Shown piece by piece: positions 1-5,103 of a stretch of DNA of 5,103 nt. The notes beneath the pieces were generated by a model. The model did no database searches and was not told the origin of the DNA. It was given only the letters and a program-made list of their open reading frames with translations. The stretch comes from a gamma proteobacterium symbiont of Lucinoma myriamae. GTDB lineage: Bacteria; Pseudomonadota; Gammaproteobacteria; GRL18. A program made the position numbers and the translations under genes. How positions within the stretch are numbered: the stretch's first letter is position 1; every line of letters begins with the position of its first letter. The stretch lies in assembly GCA_025655635.1 (NCBI GenBank), contig JAHXIM010000338.1, positions 1 through 5,103 on the forward strand, in the 5' to 3' direction.

Positions 1-20
1 TACATTTTTTTCACCAAATC

Positions 21-57
21 GACCAGAAAATCTGTGCTTATTGTAATATTTCTGGTC
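21..57. repeat. Perfect 9-bp inverted repeat downstream of rhlE
   Basis: GACCAGAAA at 21-29 is the exact reverse complement of TTTCTGGTC at 49-57, separated by a 19-nt loop. The right arm is followed by only three T on the + strand. On the - strand the hairpin is followed by GATTTGG, so it is not a textbook intrinsic terminator in either direction. It lies about 135 nt beyond the helicase stop and could be a 3' end structure of that transcript, the end of a + strand transcript entering from the left, or a protein-binding dyad. The symmetry is directly visible; the role is unknown. Confidence 0.5.
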
Positions 58-190
58 TTTATGGTCACTCAAAAACAGGGATAAATCCTTACATTTCAAA
101 TAGATAATATGTTTTTCAGGGCTGACTAATTACAGTACAACTTATTAACACATCACCCCTTGTCAAGAATATTGATGGTCAATAGACAGA

Positions 191-1675
191 CTATCTCTGG
201 CCTGATTTACTATTAGCTTGACGATAATAGTTTTGATTATTTCCCGAGTGACCTGAACCAGCCGGGCTATTACTTTTATTCGATTTTCTTGATCTTCTTT
301 TTTGTTCACCTGTTTTTTGAGCAGATGAACGATTATCTCCACCTCTTCTTTTAGAACCAGAAGTATTACTACCTGCAGATTCTTGTCCGCCAACATGTCT
401 TTTATTTTTACCTGTTGGTTTGTGACCCCGGGCATTTTCACCTGAACGCTGTCCATCACTATGCCCTACTTTTGGCATTTTGGGCCGTTTAGGTTTCTTA
501 TGTTTTGCCGGGCGTTTACGCAAATTAGAGACAGGCAAATCATGCACGGGATCAAAGCCTTCGACATATTCACGTGTTAATAGTTGATTGATAAGATTTT
601 CAATATCGCTGAGCAGCTTAAATTCATCCGCGCTGACCAGAGAAACAGCTTCACCCGTTGCTCCCGCACGACCAGTACGACCAATACGATGTACATAATC
701 CTCAGGTACATTAGGTAAATCAAAGTTGACCACATGAGGCAATTGCTCAATATCCAGACCTCGTGCTGCAATATCAGTAGCCACTAAAACTTTGACCGTT
801 CCACGTTTAAAGCTTTCCAGTGCTTTGGTGCGTGCTGCCTGGCTCTTATTACCATGAATGGCTGCCGAACGAATACCGTAGCCTTCAAGATATTTTGTTA
901 ATCGATTGGCACCATGCTTGGTTTTAGAAAAAACCAGAACTTGTTCCCAGCGGTTTTGACTAATTAAATGCATGAGTAAGGCCGGTTTCTGTTTTTTATC
1001 AACTGGACAAATCCATTGTTTGACAGATTCAACCGTAGTATTTCTTGGACTTACTGAGATTTCAACCGGGTTATGCACCATACCTTTGGCTAAATTACGA
1101 ATATCATCAGAAAATGTCGCCGAAAACATCAGGTTTTGGCGATTTCTTGGTAAATATGAAATAATTTTACGGATATCATGAATGAAGCCCATATCCAGCA
1201 TTCGATCTGCTTCATCCAGAACCAGCACTTCAAGATCATCAAAACGAACGGCATTTTGATGATATAGATCCAGTAAACGTCCGGGGGTAGCAACTAATAT
1301 GTCCACTCCTCTGCGTAACTTCATCATTTGCGGATTGATCTTTACCCCGCCAAAAACAACAGTTGAGTTTAAGGGAAGATTTTTTCCATAGGTAACGACA
1401 CTTTTTTCTACTTGAGCCGCTAATTCACGTGTTGGTGTTAATATCAGCGTACGAGCCTGATTAGACCTTGCTCTTTGGCCTTTTGATAAAACTTCTAAGA
1501 TAGGCAATGTAAAGCCTGCGGTTTTACCCGTACCTGTCTGGGCTGCTGCCATAACATCTTTACCGTCCAATACAGCAGGTATTGCCTGTGCTTGAATGGG
1601 TGATGGAGTGTCATAACCTTGCTCAGCAATAGCATCAAGGATCGGAGCAGATAAGCCCAGGGACGTAAAACTCAT
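191..1675 (-). CDS. rhlE: ATP-dependent DEAD-box RNA helicase, RhlE family
   Basis: This 494-residue cytoplasmic protein should unwind short RNA duplexes with ATP, with roles in ribosome assembly and RNA turnover in known RhlE proteins. All DEAD-box motifs are present in order: an upstream aromatic at F3 and the Q motif around 20-33 (GYDTPSPIQ), motif I AQTGTGKT at 45-52, Ia PTREL at 81-85, GG at 109-110, Ib TPGR at 130-133, II DEAD at 154-157, III SAT at 185-187, IV VLVFSKTK at 246-253, V ATDIAARGLD at 299-308, and VI HRIGRTGRAG at 329-338. The N-terminus MSFTSLGLS and the block around motif I closely match E. coli RhlE. From about residue 385 the protein becomes a low-complexity basic tail rich in K, R, G, S, N and Q, typical of RNA-binding tails in this family. 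The start at 1675 is chosen over an upstream in-frame ATG at 1729 because homology begins there and AAGAG lies 7 nt upstream. The gene is divergent from the next one. Confidence 0.95.
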   Translation of the reverse strand: MSFTSLGLSAPILDAIAEQGYDTPSPIQAQAIPAVLDGKDVMAAAQTGTGKTAGFTLPILEVLSKGQRARSNQARTLILTPTRELAAQVEKSVVTYGKNLPLNSTVVFGGVKINPQMMKLRRGVDILVATPGRLLDLYHQNAVRFDDLEVLVLDEADRMLDMGFIHDIRKIISYLPRNRQNLMFSATFSDDIRNLAKGMVHNPVEISVSPRNTTVESVKQWICPVDKKQKPALLMHLISQNRWEQVLVFSKTKHGANRLTKYLEGYGIRSAAIHGNKSQAARTKALESFKRGTVKVLVATDIAARGLDIEQLPHVVNFDLPNVPEDYVHRIGRTGRAGATGEAVSLVSADEFKLLSDIENLINQLLTREYVEGFDPVHDLPVSNLRKRPAKHKKPKRPKMPKVGHSDGQRSGENARGHKPTGKNKRHVGGQESAGSNTSGSKRRGGDNRSSAQKTGEQKRRSRKSNKSNSPAGSGHSGNNQNYYRQANSKSGQR

Positions 1676-1737
1676 AGAAATTCTCTTAAATTGATTGTTT
1701 GGAGGGGCGTACATCTTACAGCATATCACGCATAATT

Positions 1738-1767
1738 ACTATAAAATAATCGGTTTAGGACTATTAA
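1738..1767 (-). promoter_or_regulatory. Candidate sigma-70 promoter for rhlE
   Basis: Read on the - strand, TATAGT (1738-1743) matches the -10 consensus at five of six bases, and TTAATA (1762-1767) matches the -35 at four of six, with an 18-bp spacer. Transcription would start near 1731 and leave a leader of about 55 nt before the ATG at 1675. The -35 element lies inside the first 25-nt repeat unit, so anything binding the repeats could affect this promoter. The match was made by eye in AT-rich DNA, where chance hits are common. Confidence 0.35.
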
Positions 1768-1827
1768 TAAAAAAACAGTTTAAGACTATTAACAAAAACC
1801 TGGTTTAGGGCTATCAAAAAATCACAA
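1753..1827. repeat. Three tandem 25-nt imperfect repeats between divergent genes
   Basis: Units begin at 1753, 1778 and 1803, giving an exact period of 25 nt. Each starts with GTTTA, followed by GGACTATTAA, AGACTATTAA and GGGCTATCAA respectively, and then an A-rich stretch. Units 1 and 2 are most alike; unit 3 differs more towards its end. No convincing fourth unit is seen on either side. The array lies in the 232-bp region between rhlE and the rightward operon and covers the proposed -35 of rhlE. Iteron-like binding sites for a regulator are one reading; a recent slippage or duplication product without function is another. Confidence 0.7.
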
Positions 1828-1836
1828 TTCCGGTAT

Positions 1837-1861
1837 CATTCATAAACAATGAAAATGAATG
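1837..1861. promoter_or_regulatory. 7-bp inverted repeat upstream of the rightward operon
   Basis: CATTCAT (1837-1843) and ATGAATG (1855-1861) are perfect reverse complements around an 11-nt A-rich centre. The dyad lies 46 nt before the start codon of the cysteine-rich protein gene. It could be an operator, but no known regulator site is recognised, and a dyad of this length can occur by chance in AT-rich DNA. I see no convincing -35/-10 pair for the rightward gene nearby. Confidence 0.3.
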
Positions 1862-1907
1862 CCTTCTTATCTGTCATTTAAATATCATTTATAAATAAAG
1901 AGACTTA

Positions 1908-2354
1908 ATGTCTAATTCAAAAAAAGCACATAAAACATTTATTAATGGTTTAAATTGTTCGCAATCTATTATTGCCCAATATGCTGAACATTACCAACTG
2001 GATTTAGCCACAGCATGTAAGCTGGCTACCGGTTTTGGCGGTGGAATGGGACGAATGGGAGGTACTTGCGGGGCGTTAACTGGTGCTTACCTTGTTCTGG
2101 GATTAGAATATGGTTCAGAAAATTCATTCCAAAAAGATAAAAAAAATCAAACCTACGATAAAATTCAGGATTTTACAAAAAAATTTGAACAAAAAAATGG
2201 TGCCTGTCAGTGCTGGGAATTACTAGGCTGTGATATTAGTACTGTGGAAGGATTTCAACAGGCAAAAGAACAAGGCTTAACAAAAAATAAATGTCCGGGA
2301 TTTGTAAAAAATGCCGTTGATATTCTTGAAGATATCATTAATAAAGACAAATAA
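1908..2354 (+). CDS. C_GCAxxG_C_C family putative redox-active cysteine protein
   Basis: This small soluble protein of 148 residues has no signal peptide or membrane segment. It matches the C_GCAxxG_C_C family (also called putative redox-active protein): an N-terminal NCSQ at 16-19, a glycine-rich core GFGGGMGRMGGTCGALTGA at 42-60, a CxC at 100-102 followed by C108 in a WELLGCD segment, and a late C129 before a hydrophobic helix. Its seven cysteines are C17, C37, C54, C100, C102, C108 and C129. Such spacing suggests either metal or cluster binding or disulfide chemistry, but members of the family lack a settled function. AAGAG lies 5 nt before the ATG, supporting this start. The gene is first in a rightward cluster, 47 nt before a solute symporter gene, so the two are probably cotranscribed. 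Family assignment is firm; any specific role is inference. Confidence 0.88.
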   Translation: MSNSKKAHKTFINGLNCSQSIIAQYAEHYQLDLATACKLATGFGGGMGRMGGTCGALTGAYLVLGLEYGSENSFQKDKKNQTYDKIQDFTKKFEQKNGACQCWELLGCDISTVEGFQQAKEQGLTKNKCPGFVKNAVDILEDIINKDK

Positions 2355-2366
2355 TAATTATAGTTC

Positions 2367-2383
2367 AACAGGATTTACCTGTT
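2367..2383 (+). promoter_or_regulatory. Intergenic hairpin just before the symporter ribosome-binding site
   Basis: AACAGG (2367-2372) pairs perfectly with CCTGTT (2378-2383) around an ATTTA loop. Only two bases separate it from the Shine-Dalgarno sequence AAGGAG at 2386-2391. No T-run follows, so it is not an intrinsic terminator. Possible roles are an mRNA processing or stability element between cotranscribed genes, or a structure affecting translation of the symporter. The pairing is seen; the role is not shown. Confidence 0.4.
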
Positions 2384-2401
2384 ACAAGGAGCGCATTAAC
2401 G

Positions 2402-3607
2402 ATGTTTCAATTCATTAAACGGCATTCAACAATAAACAAACTGGTTATGCTGGGTATTGTTCTAGGAATTGTATTTGGTATTATCCTGCCGGAAATTGCA
2501 TTACAACAAAAAGTCATTGGTACTGCATTTGTTAATCTTTTAAAAATGTTAGTCGTTCCTCTGGTGTTTGCTTCTATTTTTGCCGCTGTGTCCGGGTTGG
2601 GGACATTAGAACAATTAAAAGACATTGGTATTAAAACCATACTATTATATGTCCTGACCACAACACTTTCTGTTTTGTTAGCTATTATCGCAATGAATAT
2701 TTTTGATATTGGTGAGGTTGTTTCATCACAAGGACTGGAATATAAAAAGGCTTCTGAAGTCGGTGAGTTTTCTGTTGGAACCATGTTTCTCAGTTTTATT
2801 CCCACCAATATTTTTAAGGCTTTGGCAACCGGCGATCTAATGAAAGTGATTATTTTTGGTGTTTTACTCGGAATCGCTACTCTGTTTCTTGAAAAAAAAG
2901 AACATGCTTTATTATTAGGTTTATCCACAGCATTCACTAATGCCATGTTAAAAATTGCAGAATGGATCATTAAATTAACCCCCTTTGGCGTCTTCAGCCT
3001 GATTAGCTATGTCGTTGCTGAACAGGGCATTGACGTTATTATCGGCCTATGGAAATATATATTGGTAGTGATACTGGTTTTATTGATTCATGGTTTAATT
3101 ACTCTGCCGACTGTATTATCCGTATTTGCTAAAATTAATCCCTATCAGTATTTAAAAGCAATACGAGAAGTGCCTTTAATGGCATTTTCCACAGCATCCA
3201 GCGCAGCAACATTACCCATCAGCATGAAAGTTGCTCAGGAAAAAGGTGGTGTCAGAAAAGAAAGTGCAGCCTTTGTACTTCCTTTAGGTGCAACAGTTTC
3301 TATGGATGGCACAGCGGCCTACTTAACCATTGCGGTTATGTATATCGCCAATTTATCAGGCTTTGTTTTAGGCTTTGGTGATCAGGTCTTATTAGGAATA
3401 ACCGTTGTTGCATTAAGTGTTGGTGTGGCAGCACTTCCCAGTGCATCATTAGTCATGATGGTGGTGATCCTAAATGAAATTGGCTTATCAGTGGAGTATC
3501 TGGCGTTAATCGTTGCCGTAGACAGAATATTGGATATGGCAAGAACATCTCTCAATGTCACATCTGATATGGTGGTCACTAAAATAGTTGATATCAACAG
3601 TAAATAA
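2402..3607 (+). CDS. Dicarboxylate/amino acid:cation symporter (DAACS/SLC1 family)
   Basis: This 401-residue inner-membrane protein should take up acidic amino acids or dicarboxylates driven by Na+ or H+. Length and hydrophobic segments fit the GltPh/GltP fold with eight transmembrane helices and two re-entrant hairpins. Hairpin 1 carries the serine-rich STASSAATLP at 263-272, helix 7 carries PLGATVSMDGT at 294-304, hairpin 2 carries GVAALPSAS at 341-349, and helix 8 carries D374, D378, R381, T382, N385 and D389. By my manual alignment these match GltPh D390, D394, R397, T398, N401 and D405, which bind substrate and sodium. The conserved arginine argues for a substrate with a side-chain carboxylate. 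One oddity is Ser300 where GltPh has Asn310 of the NMDGT motif. AAGGAG lies 10 nt before the ATG. The gene follows the cysteine-rich protein by 47 nt and precedes the peptidase by 35 nt. Exact substrate (glutamate, aspartate, C4-dicarboxylate or cystine) cannot be settled here. Confidence 0.92.
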   Translation: MFQFIKRHSTINKLVMLGIVLGIVFGIILPEIALQQKVIGTAFVNLLKMLVVPLVFASIFAAVSGLGTLEQLKDIGIKTILLYVLTTTLSVLLAIIAMNIFDIGEVVSSQGLEYKKASEVGEFSVGTMFLSFIPTNIFKALATGDLMKVIIFGVLLGIATLFLEKKEHALLLGLSTAFTNAMLKIAEWIIKLTPFGVFSLISYVVAEQGIDVIIGLWKYILVVILVLLIHGLITLPTVLSVFAKINPYQYLKAIREVPLMAFSTASSAATLPISMKVAQEKGGVRKESAAFVLPLGATVSMDGTAAYLTIAVMYIANLSGFVLGFGDQVLLGITVVALSVGVAALPSASLVMMVVILNEIGLSVEYLALIVAVDRILDMARTSLNVTSDMVVTKIVDINSK

Positions 3608-3642
3608 TCTTGATTCAGTAATAGCTTATTGGATATAGCCTG

Positions 3643-4410
3643 ATGCACAAACACCTCAGATTTTTTATTCTATTACTCGTTTTGCTTATTGTTGCATTAG
3701 GCACCCTGGCAACCAATATGCGTGCAACTGATTGGTCCCATCCGTTAAGAGTAGTCATCTATCCCATTAACGGTGATCAGAACGATACAACAGAAGACTA
3801 TATAACACGTCTGGATGAACAGGACTTTTCACCTATAAAAACTTTTTTTATAGAAGAGTTAGAGCAATACGGCATCACATCAGATGAACCAATTCATATT
3901 GCCCTCTCCCCGCCTGTCAGACAACTGCCACCCCAAATTCCTCAACAGGGTAATACTCTGGATATTATTTTATGGAGTTTAAAACTACGTTATTGGGCTT
4001 TTCAAAGAGATGAATATCAAGGGCCTAAAGCAGAAGTCCAATTATTTGCACTGTTTTTCGATCCGCTAACATCACCAGCAGTGAAACATTCTACTGGTTT
4101 GGAAAAAGGCCATCTTGCCGTCATTAATTTATTTGCCGATAAAAGACATAAAGACAGTAACTTATTTATTATTACTCACGAATTATTACATACCCTCGGA
4201 GCAACAGATAAATATGATTTAGCAAACAATAAGCCTGTTTATCCTCATGGTTTTGCCGAGCCTGAGCTGCAGCCGCTTTATCCTCAAACTTATGCCGAAG
4301 TCATGGGTGGACGAATCCCTATTAACGAAGATAATAGTAAAATTCCAGAAACACTTAACGAAGTGATTATTGGTCAGCAGACAGCAATGGAGATTCGTTT
4401 AATTAAATGA
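3643..4410 (+). CDS. Putative membrane-anchored or exported zinc metallopeptidase (HExxHxxGxxD)
   Basis: This 255-residue protein opens with a short basic stretch and a hydrophobic segment at about 7-24, either a signal peptide or a single membrane anchor, placing the rest in the periplasm. The key block is HELLHTLGATD at 179-189: H179, E180 and H183 fit the HExxH zinc site, and G186 with D189 give an HExxHxxGxxD arrangement resembling metzincin-like or related zincin sites. M221, in AEVMGGR at 218-224, could act like the Met-turn after such a site. Other distinctive blocks are WSHPLRVVIYPINGD at 31-45, LWSLKLRYWA at 110-119, and HSTGLEKG at 149-156. I recall similar conserved hypothetical proteins in Proteobacteria but know no characterised member. 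The Shine-Dalgarno is weak (GGAT about 8 nt upstream), consistent with translation downstream of the symporter 35 nt away. Peptidase activity and substrate are inferred from the motif only. Confidence 0.75.
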   Translation: MHKHLRFFILLLVLLIVALGTLATNMRATDWSHPLRVVIYPINGDQNDTTEDYITRLDEQDFSPIKTFFIEELEQYGITSDEPIHIALSPPVRQLPPQIPQQGNTLDIILWSLKLRYWAFQRDEYQGPKAEVQLFALFFDPLTSPAVKHSTGLEKGHLAVINLFADKRHKDSNLFIITHELLHTLGATDKYDLANNKPVYPHGFAEPELQPLYPQTYAEVMGGRIPINEDNSKIPETLNEVIIGQQTAMEIRLIK

Positions 4411-4444
4411 ATAAGTAATGGTCTTCAGTATAAACAATGATTAC

Positions 4445-4474
4445 AAATATTAAACACCTTAATTTATTTTTTTT
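4445..4474 (+). terminator. Weak candidate intrinsic terminator after the rightward operon
   Basis: AAATATTAA (4445-4453) can pair with the segment at 4459-4469 around an ACACC loop if two T are bulged, and a T-run reaches 4474. It lies 35 nt after the peptidase stop, a suitable place. The stem is all A-T pairs, so it would be weak, and such structures arise easily in AT-rich DNA. The remainder of 4411-4613 shows no gene. Confidence 0.25.
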
Positions 4475-4513
4475 CTCTAATCCCGGTTAATTTTTGCGGC
4501 CCTTTAAAAAAGC

Positions 4514-4542
4514 TTGTATCTATATTATAAATCCCCTACTAT
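4514..4542 (+). promoter_or_regulatory. Tentative sigma-70 promoter upstream of tpx remnant
   Basis: TTGTAT (4514-4519) and TACTAT (4537-4542) are spaced by 17 bp, with three and four consensus matches respectively. The spacing is right but the boxes are modest. Transcription would begin near 4549, giving a leader of roughly 65 nt before the tpx ATG at 4614. An alternative TATA-rich stretch at 4521-4531 lacks a suitable -35. Confidence 0.25.
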
Positions 4543-4613
4543 TCATATCCCAATTAATTATGCAGTTATTACCCCATACAATTAGCAGACAATAAAAAAT
4601 TAGGAGTCCAGAA

Positions 4614-5078
4614 ATGGCAAAAGTTACACTAAAAGAAACCATCACTTCAGATTCATCAGGCGAATTACCGGGGATTGGCAGTACTGCCAAAGATTTTAAT
4701 CTGGTTGCAGGAGATTTGACTGAAAAAAATCTGGCAAGTTATGAAAGCAAGAGAAAAGTTTTAAACATTGTACCCAGCCTGGATACACCTGTTTGTGCAA
4801 GTTCTGCACGACAGTTTAATGAGGTGGCTGCCAGCTTAGACAATACTATTGTTTAGGTTATTTCAGCAGACTTACCTTTTGCCCAGAAACGTTTTTGTGA
4901 AGCAGAAGGCATTAATAACGTAGAAATGCTGTCCACTTTCAGAAGCAGTTTTGCTGCAGATTACCAACTGGATATTGTCGCAGGACCTTTAACTGGTCTC
5001 TGCTCCAGAGCTGTCTATAATACCCCAAAAAATTAAGACAACAAAATCAGAATTCATATTCCTAAAGAGTTAAACTAA
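4614..5078 (+). pseudogene. tpx: Thiol peroxidase (Tpx, atypical 2-Cys peroxiredoxin), interrupted by TAG
   Basis: Intact Tpx reduces hydroperoxides using thioredoxin. Codons 1-80 read as a normal Tpx N-terminus: KRKVLNIVPSLDTPVC carries T58 and the peroxidatic C61. Codon 81 (4854-4856) is TAG, at the place where E. coli Tpx has Leu in VVLCISADLP. The same frame then continues for 59 codons with strong Tpx similarity: ISADLPFAQKRFC, with resolving C95 at its usual position, NNVEMLSTFR at 101-110, and GPL...SRAV with R132 matching the catalytic arginine. A second in-frame stop, TAA, lies at 5034-5036, followed by DNKI and a poorly matching end stopping at 5076-5078. The usual conserved C-terminal LVPEI...EPxY region of this family (about 168 residues in E. 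coli) is not recognisable. The start is supported by AGGAG 7 nt upstream. The 80-residue product would have C61 but not C95 or R132 and is probably inactive. Amber readthrough or a sequencing error at codon 81 is possible, but the second stop argues for real decay. Confidence 0.85.
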
Positions 5079-5089
5079 AGTCAATAAAC

Positions 5090-5103
5090 AGGAGTAAGAG
5101 ATG
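5090..5103 (+). CDS. Start of a further gene at the window edge (Shine-Dalgarno plus ATG)
   Basis: AGGAG at 5090-5094 lies 6 nt before an ATG at 5101-5103, an ideal ribosome-binding arrangement. Only the start codon is inside the window, so the product cannot be named. It lies 22 nt after the last stop of the tpx remnant and could be cotranscribed from the same promoter. The interval given includes the binding site; the coding part begins at 5101. Confidence 0.5.

Noticed and set aside
144..166. TTGACA on the - strand (161-166) as a promoter -35 for a leftward gene
   Set aside because: No acceptable -10 hexamer is found at 16-18 bp, and any downstream gene lies outside the window.
170..184. 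Short hairpin TATTGA/TCAATA just after the helicase stop as its terminator
   Set aside because: The stem is six mostly A-T pairs and is not followed by a T-run on the - strand.
163..459. 98-residue open frame overlapping the helicase 3' end on the same strand
   Set aside because: It is a shadow of the low-complexity tail of the helicase in another frame and has no homology-like features.
1676..1729. Upstream in-frame ATG extending the helicase by 18 residues
   Set aside because: The extra residues do not resemble any RhlE N-terminus, the homology begins exactly at MSFTSLGLS, and the start at 1675 has AAGAG at a proper distance.
2407..2970. 187-residue open frame opposite the symporter gene
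   Set aside because: It is antisense to a strongly conserved transporter, and its composition is what the complement of hydrophobic codons would give.
3616..3631. Small hairpin CAGTAA/TTATTG between symporter and peptidase
   Set aside because: It is six pairs including one G-T and mostly A-T, with no T-run; too weak to call a terminator or regulator.
4437..4490. 17-codon frame between the peptidase and tpx, considered as a leader peptide
   Set aside because: It has no ribosome-binding site and no regulatory codon cluster or attenuator next to it.
4854..4856. Recoding of the tpx stop as selenocysteine or pyrrolysine
   Set aside because: Selenocysteine uses TGA, the position corresponds to leucine rather than a catalytic cysteine, and pyrrolysine insertion is not expected in this kind of bacterium or protein.

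Overview
The window looks like a chromosomal stretch from an AT-rich gammaproteobacterium. The best taxonomic hints are the RhlE-type helicase and the Tpx remnant, both of which read very much like their enterobacterial homologues. I cannot name the genus from this sequence alone. There are no RNA genes, CRISPR arrays or insertion sequences, and no clear sign of a mobile element.

Layout: positions 1-190 are non-coding and lie downstream of the leftward helicase gene. They hold a perfect 9-bp inverted repeat. An RhlE-family DEAD-box RNA helicase runs leftward from 1675 to 191. A 232-bp divergent intergenic region (1676-1907) follows. It contains three tandem 25-nt repeat units, one of which overlaps the likely helicase promoter, and a separate 7-bp dyad. 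Rightward from 1908 come three closely spaced genes that probably form one operon: a cysteine-rich C_GCAxxG_C_C family protein (1908-2354), a dicarboxylate/amino acid:cation symporter of the SLC1/DAACS fold (2402-3607), and a membrane-anchored or exported putative zinc metallopeptidase with an HExxHxxGxxD motif (3643-4410). After a gap of about 200 bp lies a thiol peroxidase gene (tpx) broken by an in-frame TAG at codon 81, with further damage at its 3' end (4614-5078). A good Shine-Dalgarno sequence and an ATG at the right edge mark the start of another gene.

How the parts may work together: the three-gene rightward cluster joins a putative redox-active thiol protein, an uptake system for acidic amino acids or dicarboxylates, and an uncharacterised envelope protease. 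A role in peptide or amino-acid use or in thiol homeostasis would fit, but this is inference from gene order only. The most notable observations are the interrupted tpx, which keeps both catalytic cysteines and long in-frame similarity past the stop, the regularly spaced 25-nt repeats between the divergent genes, and the uncharacterised metallopeptidase. I did not find a clearly new multi-gene system.
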